From NCBI GenBank assembly GCA_963708865.1, contig CAVPUC010000002.1, forward strand, positions 372,001 through 436,000: a stretch of 64,000 nucleotides of DNA, given 5' to 3'. The notes under the pieces were generated by a model, which worked only from the letters and a program-made list of their open reading frames with translations, did no database searches and was not told the origin of the DNA. The stretch comes from DAIDKA01 sp963708865 (GTDB lineage: Bacteria > Pseudomonadota > Gammaproteobacteria > Steroidobacterales > Steroidobacteraceae). Below are positions 56,864-64,000 of the stretch, piece after piece. The stretch's first letter is position 1, and each line of letters opens with the position of its first letter. The position numbers were made by a program, and so were the translations under genes.

Positions 56864-57220
56864 TTAGATCACTCGGATTGTCGCAAGGTCTGCAATCTGC
56901 TGCCACGGCAGGCCCACCACCAAGGCATTCAGTTGCTCCGTCGTCATTGTTATCTTCGTGCCCCGATCGCTCTGCGCCCAGACAAAGCCGCCTTTGTGTA
57001 GGCGACGCGCGCACAGCCAGATCCCAAAGCCATCGTGCACCAGAACCTTCATCCGATTCACACGCTTGTTGGCAAACAGGTACGCGTGATGTGCCCGGGC
57101 ATAGCCAAACACGCTCACCACTCGCGCCAATGCCGTGTCCGTCCCGGCGCGCATGTCCAGCGGTTCAACCGCCATCCACACTTCCTCGATCCAGATCAAC
57201 CCAGTAGCTCCCGCAGCCAT
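56864..57220 (-). CDS. tnpB: IS66 TnpB accessory protein
   Basis: A 118-aa IS66 Orf2 protein with the family patterns VEPLDMRAGTDTALARVV, YLFANKRVNRMKVLVHDGFGIWLCARRLHKG. Start ATG 57220, overlapping the tnpA 3' end. Confidence 0.88.
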   Translation of the reverse strand: MAAGATGLIWIEEVWMAVEPLDMRAGTDTALARVVSVFGYARAHHAYLFANKRVNRMKVLVHDGFGIWLCARRLHKGGFVWAQSDRGTKITMTTEQLNALVVGLPWQQIADLATIRVI

Positions 57221-57567
57221 GCTGCACAGGAGCCTGAGGCCACTGTCGGCCACTCGACCGTAACCCGTAGGCTTCTCTTGCGCACCTGGACTCGGATCGG
57301 TCGCTGCGGTTCCAACGCCGGCTTGGAAGCCGTGATCGCCACGGGCAGGAACGCCGCTGGCTTCTCCTGCGACGAGGATCCGGAGTTCCTCATCAGCGCG
57401 CTCTTGCTCACCGCTTCTTTAATCCAGCGTCGCAGCAAATTAGCATTGATCCGCCGCTCGAGCGCCACGCCGGCCACCGAGGCCCCGGCGACCTGGCACG
57501 CTGCCACCGCATCAGCCTTGGAGACCGCCGAGTGTCGCCGCCGCCGGCGTCTATCGTTCGCGTCCAT
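57196..57567 (-). CDS. IS66 TnpA accessory protein
   Basis: A 123-aa IS66 Orf1 protein. N-terminal HTH (SKADAVAACQVAGASVAGVALERRINANLLRRWI) and a C-terminal stretch RVTVEWPTVASGSCAAWLRELL close to the family end. Starts 37 nt inside the right IS end. Confidence 0.82.
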   Translation of the reverse strand: MDANDRRRRRRHSAVSKADAVAACQVAGASVAGVALERRINANLLRRWIKEAVSKSALMRNSGSSSQEKPAAFLPVAITASKPALEPQRPIRVQVRKRSLRVTVEWPTVASGSCAAWLRELLG

Positions 57568-57583
57568 AAGTGTCCACTTATTA

Positions 57584-58165
57584 TTAAGCGGACACTATGC
57601 TTACCCCTCCGGCCGGTCTCCGGGAAGATGGCTTTGGCGAACGCTTACGAAGTGATCGCCAGACATTACTTAGGTCCGCCCAGCGGGGCATGAATTCATC
57701 GACTTCGTTCTTAGCGATGCGCTCTAGGTTCGATATCGACATTTCGGTAATGACTTTAGCAACCTCACGATGCATGCCCAATGCCACGCCGGCGATTTCC
57801 GGTGACGCGAGGAGTGCGTGCCATGCAAGCACTAACGTGGATCGAGCCAGGTCAGCTGCTTTGCGGCGCGGGAAAAATGCATGACCTTTGGAGCCTGTAA
57901 GACGATGTGACTGTGCTGCGAGCCTCATCCAGTACGACGCATCGTTGAATCGTAGGTCCACAAGCAGGACCCGAGAGCGCGCCGCCCTTAGACGTGCGGC
58001 GGGCGTCAGTCGGACCAGTGGTTCTCGTACTCGATAGAGCAGGGGGTGCATTCCCCTCATCGGCACGGATGCTGCTTCGACCATCAGTTCCAGGCAGCGC
58101 GCGTTAATCTCGAAAAGAGCTTCGAAAGGAAAACGGCCAAAAGGCGTTGTCGGAGCGCTTTCCAT
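57584..58165 (-). CDS. FlhD-like regulator, C-terminus cut by IS66
   Basis: A 193-aa protein. Residues 109-153 (STLVLAWHALLASPEIAGV, ALGMHREVAKVITEMSISN, LERIAKN) align without gaps to the FlhD core (S-Y-L-L-L-A-Q ... LG-x-x-x-E-x-A ... K-L-A). About 100 residues precede it, as in FlhD-like activators of integrative elements. The last residues (VSIVSA and stop) are read from the IS66 terminal repeat, so the native C-terminus is lost or altered. ATG 58165 is chosen; the divergent gene at 58272 starts 106 bp away. I infer that it pairs with the FlhC-like protein encoded at 60803. Confidence 0.55.
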   Translation of the reverse strand: MESAPTTPFGRFPFEALFEINARCLELMVEAASVPMRGMHPLLYRVREPLVRLTPAARLRAARSRVLLVDLRFNDASYWMRLAAQSHRLTGSKGHAFFPRRKAADLARSTLVLAWHALLASPEIAGVALGMHREVAKVITEMSISNLERIAKNEVDEFMPRWADLSNVWRSLRKRSPKPSSRRPAGGVSIVSA

Positions 58166-58271
58166 AATGATGTAATTGCATTTACCACAATGGTGATTTA
58201 AATTACTTGAAAACTTAGCCCCCAACAAGCCGGGTTTCCCATGGATAACGCGCATTTGTCTGGATTCGACG

Positions 58272-59174
58272 ATGGTTGAGCCGCTCAAGCGAGCGGTTAA
58301 ACAGGCCTTGCTGCGGATGTTGTTGCCGCTGGCAAGCCTGTTGCTGGAGTTGGGTATCGGAATTGGCGAGTTTCTGTCAGTGGCCAAGCTGGCCTATGTC
58401 CGGGCGGCACAAAGTCAGGTGAATGACGGCCCGGGCGCGATGCCGCGCCCAAATGTTACTCGGATTTCAGTCGTCACCGGGCTCACACGCAAAGACGTCG
58501 CAAGTATTCTGGCTGCCGGTGGCGTTGATCTCGCTATAAGCCCTCGAGGAAGACACCGTGCGGAGCGCGTGCTATCGGGCTGGTGGAATGACTCTGAATT
58601 TCAAGATGAATTTGGTCGCCCCGCTGTCTTGCGCGAGCAGGGACCAGGGAAGTCATTCGCGGCATTGTGCGAGCGTTATAGCGGGGATCCGAGATTCTCT
58701 GCCATTCTAGAGGAGCTGATTCGCGTTCAGGCTGTTAAACAATCGGCAGACGGTCGCATTGCGGCGCTTAGCCGGACTTACGCAACCGTTAGATGGGACC
58801 CCGAGGGGGTGCTGGAGCTTGGCGAGGAGATGGGCGAACACTGCCAAACCCTCCTGCATAACCTCAAAAATCCGACCCGGCCTCGTATAGCACGGCGAAT
58901 CTTCAACGCGCGTTTGGACCCGCGCTACGCCCCCATGCTGATTCGAGACTTGGAACAGCAACTCACGACACTTGTCGAAAGTGCAGACGATGCGGTAAAC
59001 GCGTCGCAGTACACCGTACCAAGAGACGAAGATCAGAGAACCGTAAAGCTCGGCATTGGCGTTTACCTGTTTGAAGGGGAGGGCGAGGGCCCCGTTGCCA
59101 ATTCTCCGGTCAATACCGCGCGCAGCGGTCGAAAGAAGAAGCACAAAAAACAGGCACGAGGGGCCGCCGATTGA
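58272..59174 (+). CDS. DUF6502-like protein, paralogue 1
   Basis: A 300-aa protein. The N-terminus has LLPLASLLLELGIGIGEFLSVAKLAYVRAA, then NVTRISVVTGLTRKDVASIL (HTH-like), RVLSGWWNDSEFQDEFGRPAVL and SFAALCERYSGDPRFSAILEELIRVQAV; near the end comes KLGIGVYLFEGE, the hallmark of DUF6502. Role unknown. First of three tandem related genes; the next starts inside its stop (overlap 4 nt). Confidence 0.8.
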   Translation: MVEPLKRAVKQALLRMLLPLASLLLELGIGIGEFLSVAKLAYVRAAQSQVNDGPGAMPRPNVTRISVVTGLTRKDVASILAAGGVDLAISPRGRHRAERVLSGWWNDSEFQDEFGRPAVLREQGPGKSFAALCERYSGDPRFSAILEELIRVQAVKQSADGRIAALSRTYATVRWDPEGVLELGEEMGEHCQTLLHNLKNPTRPRIARRIFNARLDPRYAPMLIRDLEQQLTTLVESADDAVNASQYTVPRDEDQRTVKLGIGVYLFEGEGEGPVANSPVNTARSGRKKKHKKQARGAAD

Positions 59175-59998
59175 GCTCCAAGCGGCGAATAGCTCGACCG
59201 AGCGGGGCTCGCCGTGTCGCCCGCGGCGGCCGCCCTGTGGCACCCGACGAGCGGCAACAGCTGCAAGAGATATTACGCAGTCTCGCTAGCATCCTCATTA
59301 TGAGCGGATACCGTGCACAGGATTTTGCACGACAATTCAACACCGTCTGTCGTCAGCTCAAGTCGCCCTCGCCGGCGGTGTCGATGAGCCGAAGCTCAAC
59401 GATTGATCATACCCAGATCATTTCGAAATGGTACCGCGATCCGGCCTACCTGGACTCTGCTGGCAAACCGCGCAAGCTTGCCTTCGCCGGCGTGCAACCT
59501 TCACTAAGCGGATTGATCTCATGCGTGCTGCCAGATGCATCCGCGCGAGGCGTGCTGGATTCGCTACTTGAACTTCGAGCCGTTAGACAGAACGGTGGCC
59601 GCTACGAGCCAACTGGTATCCAAGTGCAATTTGACGGGAACCGGGCACATTGGGCCTATTGGAATATGAAGGCCCTACACGCTCTCTTACGTAGCATGGT
59701 GCATAACTATACCTGTAAAACTGAACAAATCTTCTTGGCAAAAATGGCCTCACATCCACACCTACCCATAAGTGAGCTGCCCGCCTTCCACGCACGCATA
59801 CAGCACCGGGCGCTTCGGTTCCTTAATGAGGTCGACGCGAGTATGCAACGAATAGAGAAACCCGGTTTGCAGGAGCAAAGGATGGAGACGGGTGTGCTGA
59901 TGTTCTCTTTCGAAAATCCTGTTCTCTCTGGAGCGGGAGAATCCAAGAAAAGCAAAAGCGTTCGGCGTCGCTCACCACGTACCGTTGCCCCGGACTAA
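59171..59998 (+). CDS. DUF6502-like protein, paralogue 2
   Basis: A 275-aa protein. It keeps the order of paralogue 1: LRSLASILIMSGYRAQDFARQFNTV, a middle ISKWYRDPAYLDSAGKPRKL, LISCVLPDASARGVLDSLLELRAV, and the terminal METGVLMFSFEN, with a basic N-terminal tail (SSKRRIARPSGARRVARGG). Sequence identity to its neighbour is low, so the duplication is old. Stop at 59998; the next gene starts 7 nt later. Confidence 0.7.
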   Translation: MSSKRRIARPSGARRVARGGRPVAPDERQQLQEILRSLASILIMSGYRAQDFARQFNTVCRQLKSPSPAVSMSRSSTIDHTQIISKWYRDPAYLDSAGKPRKLAFAGVQPSLSGLISCVLPDASARGVLDSLLELRAVRQNGGRYEPTGIQVQFDGNRAHWAYWNMKALHALLRSMVHNYTCKTEQIFLAKMASHPHLPISELPAFHARIQHRALRFLNEVDASMQRIEKPGLQEQRMETGVLMFSFENPVLSGAGESKKSKSVRRRSPRTVAPD

Positions 59999-60004
59999 AA
60001 TTTC

Positions 60005-60796
60005 ATGAAGTCTGGACGCGTTGTTCATAAGATCGCGGACCGTATAGCTGAAGAGCATAACTTGATTGCGCTGGAAGCTATCGACAAATTTGCGCGCGTT
60101 CTTGCACTTACTGGCATGTCCCACGAACAGATGACGCACGCTTTCCATGAGGCTTGCGCGCGCGTGCCAAAAAGATTTTTGACGGGCCGCCGGACGTTGG
60201 AACGAGAGTTGTTCGAAGCGGTACACATACTGACCCTGTGGGTATCTGATCCGAGCTATCTCAATCAGTTTGGTGAGCCACTGCGAATCCGTTCGAGTGG
60301 GGCGAGCCCATCCCTTGAAGCCCTGGCGAAACGGATTGACCCGAAACTGAAGCTTAGCCAGGTGATGAAGTTCCTGACTCGAACCGGCTCGATTATCCGA
60401 GTGGGCAAGCGCTACTCGTTGAAGCGCCGCAACGTGGCGCTTTTGGCTAATCCGGACCTTGAGTATGCCAATGGCCTGGAGGCTATTTTGGGATTATTGC
60501 GTACGATCGAGCACAATGCGCCGCAGAAAAAAAGTCGTGGCGGTTGGTTCGAGAGTGCTACGTACAACCCACGCTTTCCCGTTCGATTGCGCGCGCAGTT
60601 CGACGCCAAATTGCAATTACTTGGATTGGATTTTCTGAGTCGCTTGGATGCGGAGATGGAGAGAGCAGAACAAACGCGGCGTCCGGGGGAGCCCACTGTA
60701 CGCATGAGGGTTCAATTGTATAAGTGCGAGGATGACACCCACCGCCCTACGCCTCGAACGCGGAGTAAATTGGTTCGGGACGACCGAAGAAAGTAG
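60005..60796 (+). CDS. DUF6502-like protein, paralogue 3
   Basis: A 263-aa protein with the same architecture: IDKFARVLALTGMSHEQMTHAFHEAC, WVSDPSYLNQFGEPLRIRS, LKLSQVMKFLTRTGSIIRVGKRY, and the ending DAEMERAEQ ... RMRVQLYKCED. Gap to the FlhC-like gene is 6 nt, so all four are one operon. Confidence 0.7.
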   Translation: MKSGRVVHKIADRIAEEHNLIALEAIDKFARVLALTGMSHEQMTHAFHEACARVPKRFLTGRRTLERELFEAVHILTLWVSDPSYLNQFGEPLRIRSSGASPSLEALAKRIDPKLKLSQVMKFLTRTGSIIRVGKRYSLKRRNVALLANPDLEYANGLEAILGLLRTIEHNAPQKKSRGGWFESATYNPRFPVRLRAQFDAKLQLLGLDFLSRLDAEMERAEQTRRPGEPTVRMRVQLYKCEDDTHRPTPRTRSKLVRDDRRK

Positions 60797-60802
60797 GCGG
60801 CC

Positions 60803-61429
60803 ATGTCAGCATTGATTACCAAATCTCCGGAGGATCGTTACGCGCGCGAACTGCGCCGTGTCACCCTGGCGAAACAAATGCTGCGATATGGCGTACGCCA
60901 AAGCTGGGTGCAGCAATGGACCGGGTGCAGCGAGCGGCGAGTACGCTCCATCTGCTGCGTCAGCCCAGAAGCCATTGTAATCAGCAAGCGCCGGGGCCCG
61001 GTCCCGGCGCGGGCGTTTCGCATTATTTCGACGGCCCTTTTGCGCAGCGAGGCATCCGCCATTGTGGGCCTTGCTCAGCGACTGGGCGTTCTTCCGGCAG
61101 GCCCGGTCAAGTCGGCCGGAAAGTCGTTACCCGGTCTGGCACTGGGTGAACGCCTGGTCTGGCTGTACGAGCTCTATCGGGAGTGGGTCTCGGATTCGAC
61201 CCTCACGATGGAGCAATTCTTGTTGTTGGTCCTGGAGCTTGCGGAGCAGAAAACCTTGCTTCTGGCACATTGCGACAGTTGCGGGGGATTCTTGGTCATC
61301 GACAAACTTGAAACCCGGCATCGGGAATGCGCAGCTTGCGCGCTGGCTGGCCGGATCCCTCGATTGAAATCTGCTGCGCAACCTAAGACGGAGTGGAGTC
61401 CAGAACCTCAGCAGCAATCGTTGTTCTAG
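60803..61429 (+). CDS. FlhC-like transcriptional activator
   Basis: A 208-aa protein. The N-terminal half (RYARELRRVTLAKQMLRYGVRQSWVQQWTGCSERRVRSI) resembles the FlhC HTH part. The C-terminal half has CDSC at 157-160 and CAAC at 176-179, a C-x2-C-x15-C-x2-C site like the zinc site of FlhC (x16). FlhC-family proteins act with FlhD-like partners as master activators of integrative elements (SetCD, AcaCD, BisDC). It lies directly before the transfer genes and after the three DUF6502-like genes. Confidence 0.8.
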   Translation: MSALITKSPEDRYARELRRVTLAKQMLRYGVRQSWVQQWTGCSERRVRSICCVSPEAIVISKRRGPVPARAFRIISTALLRSEASAIVGLAQRLGVLPAGPVKSAGKSLPGLALGERLVWLYELYREWVSDSTLTMEQFLLLVLELAEQKTLLLAHCDSCGGFLVIDKLETRHRECAACALAGRIPRLKSAAQPKTEWSPEPQQQSLF

Positions 61430-61755
61430 CGACGCGCGTCGCGGGTGCGCGCAATGAGTCGAAGCAGGCCGCTATAAAGGCCCGCGGCCATCAGACAGCC
61501 GATGCAGACCGCGAAGATCATCAATAGCGGCACATCGGGTCGATTGCCGACAAAACGCAGAAACAGCGCCGCAAGCCCTCCCAGAAGCGCAAATCCGTAG
61601 AGAATTCCGCGCACAAAAGGCTCCAGGAGCGCCAACACGACAACGATTGGCCAGCTGATGAGCGTCCATAGCGCTCCTATGCCGCGTGCTGCGATTCGCA
61701 GGGCGGGTATCCGACAAATTGGTTGCTGATTTCGAAGCGATGGCATCAGTTGCAT
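61426..61755 (-). CDS. Small membrane protein (109 aa)
   Basis: Three hydrophobic segments (LISWPIVVVLALLEPFV, ILYGFALLGGLAALFL, PLLMIFAVCIGCLMAAGLY) and no other motif. ATG 61755 (MQLMPSL) is preferred to an upstream start. Its stop overlaps the stop of the FlhC-like gene. Function unknown; small membrane proteins are common in transfer regions. Confidence 0.6.
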   Translation of the reverse strand: MQLMPSLRNQQPICRIPALRIAARGIGALWTLISWPIVVVLALLEPFVRGILYGFALLGGLAALFLRFVGNRPDVPLLMIFAVCIGCLMAAGLYSGLLRLIARTRDARR

Positions 61756-61861
61756 TTTCGCTCTCCCGTTTCCTCGACTGCTCTTGGTCCTCGATTGAAG
61801 TCGGACGAAGCCAAGCGTGCGATTAATAAGGCGAATGGATCTGAACTGCAACTTAGAATAA

Positions 61862-61876
61862 GTGATCATTGATCAC
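61862..61876. promoter_or_regulatory. Perfect palindrome before the transfer operon
   Basis: GTGATCA-T-TGATCAC, a perfect 15-bp inverted repeat in the divergent region between the membrane-protein gene (minus) and virB2 (plus). A dimeric regulator site is likely. Confidence 0.5.
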
Positions 61877-61886
61877 AAAAGCAGGG

Positions 61887-61942
61887 TGAGTTTCCGGTCG
61901 TTCTGACGGCAAACTCGAAAAATTGCCCCTGAGTTTCCGGTC
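61887..61942 (+). promoter_or_regulatory. Direct repeats TGAGTTTCCGGTC
   Basis: Two identical 13-mers TGAGTTTCCGGTC start 43 bp apart (61887 and 61930), about four helical turns, 88 bp before the virB2 GTG. Good candidates for binding by the FlhDC-like activator upstream of the transfer operon. Confidence 0.5.
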
Positions 61943-62029
61943 AGTGCGGTTGGAATCGCGGGCTATCGCCGTGATGTGCAGGCTGATGAACTCCCTCTCG
62001 CCTTAACGATAAAGCGTAGGGAGTTACTC

Positions 62030-62344
62030 GTGAGAATAAAGCCAACTAACCGCCCCAATCCCGCGACCCGCCGTTTTCAACCATTTCTGCTTCTGACCCT
62101 TGTCCCGGGGCTCGCGATGGTGCAGACCGCGACATCGCCATTCCTAACCGGCGCCACTGCGCTGCAGACGAATATTCTCGCGTGGCTCACGCCGATCGCG
62201 GTGATCTTGGTCATGGTGCTGGGGGCCATGGCCATGGCAAACCGGATTTCTTGGGGATGGTGTATTACCGCGATTGTGGGCATTGCCCTCGCGTTCGGCG
62301 CGCCCCAGATCGTCACCTGGGTTCGCGGGCTGTTCGGCGTTTGA
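62030..62344 (+). CDS. virB2: VirB2/TrbC-like conjugative pilin
   Basis: A 104-aa precursor: basic N-terminus RIKPTNRPNPATRR, a signal-like helix FQPFLLLTLVPGLAMVQT, then two hydrophobic helices (LQTNILAWLTPIAVILVMVLGAMAMA and GWCITAIVGIALAFGAPQIV) separated by a short basic loop, the layout of VirB2/TrbC pilins. Start GTG 62030 after GGGAG; an ATG at 61976 is less likely. Confidence 0.8.
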   Translation: MRIKPTNRPNPATRRFQPFLLLTLVPGLAMVQTATSPFLTGATALQTNILAWLTPIAVILVMVLGAMAMANRISWGWCITAIVGIALAFGAPQIVTWVRGLFGV

Positions 62345-62365
62345 ATCCATTGTGAAGGGCGCCGT

Positions 62366-62752
62366 ATGAATGACATGAATGCCGGGCTGACGAGCGATGC
62401 TCTCTTTGTGGGCGCGACGCGCCCGCCGATGAGGTGGGGCGTGACGTACGCCGCCTTGCTGTTCAACTTGGTTTTCTCCCTGGAGGTCTTTCTCCTCAGC
62501 AAGAATCTTCTGTCCTTGCTCTTGGCGGTGCCCATTCACGGTGTTTGTGCGTTGTTGTGTGCCAGGGATCCGCGGTTTTTCGACTTGGTGGTGCTGTGGG
62601 TGCGCACGCGCCTGCCCGCCTATTTGGGCAATGCGCGAGTTTGGCGCTCCAGCAGCTACTCGCCGCTGGTTCTCGATCCGCCCGATCGGGCCGGCCGGCG
62701 CCGGCACAAGACTGCGGAGTACCACACAGGCTGCGGGGGAATCGCGCCATGA
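62366..62752 (+). CDS. virB3: VirB3-like conjugation protein
   Basis: A 128-aa inner-membrane protein. DALFVGATRPPMRWGVTYAALLFNLVFSLEVFLL followed by LLSLLLAVPIHGVCALLCARDPRFFDLVVLW is the VirB3/TrbD layout (short N-terminus, two membrane helices, cytoplasmic tail). Its stop overlaps the virB4 start (ATGA). Confidence 0.85.
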   Translation: MNDMNAGLTSDALFVGATRPPMRWGVTYAALLFNLVFSLEVFLLSKNLLSLLLAVPIHGVCALLCARDPRFFDLVVLWVRTRLPAYLGNARVWRSSSYSPLVLDPPDRAGRRRHKTAEYHTGCGGIAP

Positions 62753-64000
62753 ACCTGTTCCCGAAGGCCCGAATCGCCCGACGTGAGATCAGCGCGGCCG
62801 AGTACATTCCCTATCGAGCGCATGTCGCCCCGGGCATCGTGTGCACGGAAAGTGGTGATTTCGTTCAAGTGTTGAAGATCGCGGGTGCGAGCTTCGAGAG
62901 TGAGGATGATGCGCGACTGAATTCCTGGCACGAGCGGCTGAATGTTCTGTGGCGAAACATAGCGTCCCCCCAGGTAGCCGTGTGGACACACGTGATACGC
63001 CGGCGGGAGCGCTCGGCCCTCTCACATGCCGGTGGCGAGGGGTTTCCCGCGCAGTTGGAGGCGAAGTACCGGCGCAAACTCTCTGGCGAGACCCTCATGG
63101 TCAACGATCTGTACGTGTCGCTGGTGTATCGGCCGGCGTTGGGAATGGCCGGCACCTGGGCGTCGAAACTCCTCGCGCGCTCCCGGCCTCATGAGGCCCT
63201 GTTAGGGATCGCCGATGCGGTGGAGTCCTGTAACAAGCTCATCGAGACCGTGGCGGCCTCGCTCAATCGCTACGAGCCGGAGCAGCTCAAAGTGTACGAA
63301 TATGGTGGTCGACCCCATTCGCGGCTTTTGGAGTTCCTCGGCTACCTCGTGACCCTGGAGCGCAGGCGGATACCCCTGCCGAGTGCCGCTCTGAATGAAG
63401 TCCTGGCAACCGGTCGTCTGTCATTTGGCATCGAGACGATCGAGTATCGAGGCGTGCAGCATCGTCGGCTCGGGGCAATGCTGGGGATCAAGGAGTATCC
63501 CACGCCGACGGCCGTCGGCATGTTTAACCGGCTGTTATCGGCGCCGTTTCCGTTTGTGCTGACCCAGTCGTTCGCCTTCTTGAGCAAGGCGGCGGGGCAG
63601 GGCCTGCTGCAACGGCAATTCAACCGCATGACCAATGCGGGGGATTTCGCACGTAGCCAAGCGGATGAGCTCAAGGACGCATTGGATGCCCTGACCAGCA
63701 ATGAGTTCGTGATGGGCGATCACCACTTATCGTTGCAGATGCTTGCCGATATCCCGGTGGATCAACCGCCTGATGACCCAAGTTTCACCGTCAAGTTACT
63801 GAATGACCGCATGGCCGCTGCCCGCGCCATGCTCGCGGACACCGGGATGACCGTTGCGAGGGAAGACCTGGGTCTGGAAGCGGCCTTTTGGGCACAGCAG
63901 CCCGGATGCTTTGCACTGCGGCCGCGCAAGGCGGCCATTACCTCCCGCAATTTCGCCGCCACGGCGCCATTTCACAATTTTCCAATCGGCAGGGCGCAAG
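62749..64000 (+). CDS. virB4: VirB4/TrbE-type conjugation ATPase, 3' partial
   Basis: Open from ATG 62749 to the window end (417 codons) with no stop. N-terminal CagE/TrbE-type domain: EYIPYRAHVAPGIVCTESGDFVQVLKI, DLYVSLVYRP, FNRLLSAPFPFVLTQSFAFLSK, then LADTGMTVAREDLGLEAAFWAQQPGCFALRPRKAAITS, the segment that leads up to the ATPase domain. The Walker motifs lie beyond the window. VirB4 powers pilus building and DNA transfer in type IV secretion. Confidence 0.9.
   Translation, partial: MNLFPKARIARREISAAEYIPYRAHVAPGIVCTESGDFVQVLKIAGASFESEDDARLNSWHERLNVLWRNIASPQVAVWTHVIRRRERSALSHAGGEGFPAQLEAKYRRKLSGETLMVNDLYVSLVYRPALGMAGTWASKLLARSRPHEALLGIADAVESCNKLIETVAASLNRYEPEQLKVYEYGGRPHSRLLEFLGYLVTLERRRIPLPSAALNEVLATGRLSFGIETIEYRGVQHRRLGAMLGIKEYPTPTAVGMFNRLLSAPFPFVLTQSFAFLSKAAGQGLLQRQFNRMTNAGDFARSQADELKDALDALTSNEFVMGDHHLSLQMLADIPVDQPPDDPSFTVKLLNDRMAAARAMLADTGMTVAREDLGLEAAFWAQQPGCFALRPRKAAITSRNFAATAPFHNFPIGRAQ

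Larger units (their letters stand above)
55169..57604 (-). mobile_element. IS66-family insertion sequence
   Basis: Three genes in the order tnpA, tnpB, tnpC. The right end shows GTAAGC read inward at 57604-57599, and a matching GTAAGCG occurs at 55222 on the left, but tnpC runs past it to 55169. No 8-bp target duplication was seen, so one end may be rearranged. Confidence 0.7.

Overview
The window looks like a high-GC gammaproteobacterial chromosome. Gene content (Slt-type transglycosylase, class I PPK2, MaeB malic enzyme, periplasmic PQQ alcohol dehydrogenase, many c-di-GMP proteins) points towards Nevskiales/Steroidobacterales-like bacteria, but that placement is an inference from gene content only. 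It reads as three blocks.

Block 1 (1-25.2 kb) is ordinary chromosome: an NTF2-like protein and a glutathione transferase; a soluble lytic transglycosylase; a LysE exporter divergent from a sigma-70-like factor with a coupled small protein; PPK2; a GNAT acetyltransferase; malic enzyme; an ArsR/SRPBCC pair; a diguanylate cyclase/PilZ pair; a zinc-ribbon metallopeptidase; a YihY membrane protein; an MscS channel; a PQQ dehydrogenase fused to cytochrome c; a PAS-GGDEF-EAL protein; two DUF4398/OmpA lipoproteins; and a carotenoid oxygenase. Several of these genes are broken by single-base indels, mostly +1, which look like sequence errors because all family motifs are kept across the two frames.

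Block 2 (25.19-39.72 kb) is a 14.5 kb integrated element bounded by identical 45-bp copies of the 3' half of a tRNA-Asn gene. It has a tyrosine integrase at the right end, an XRE-like regulator, a long leftward gene set (zinc-finger proteins, a CHC2-like primase fragment, a VirE/D5-like helicase, an excisionase-like HTH protein, a RuvC-like resolvase, a large terminase and small phage-like proteins) and rightward cargo at the left end (a HigBA-like toxin-antitoxin pair with two unknown genes). No portal, capsid or tail gene is visible, so it resembles a phage satellite or a strongly reduced prophage.

Block 3 (39.7 kb to the window end) is a second mobile element starting at the same tRNA-Asn remnant. 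It has its own integrase, a decayed CoA-transferase gene, signalling cargo (a PilZ-GAF-PAS histidine kinase, a MEDS protein plus hybrid kinase, an orphan PilZ protein, a CheY-like receiver, a CheB-like methylesterase), an IS21-family and an IS66-family insertion sequence and a parA remnant. At its right side is a regulatory and conjugation region: a divergent FlhD-like gene, three tandem DUF6502-like paralogues and an FlhC-like gene, then VirB2, VirB3 and the start of VirB4. I read this as the control and transfer module of an integrative conjugative element whose right end lies beyond the window. The FlhDC-like/DUF6502 arrangement is the most interesting undescribed system here.
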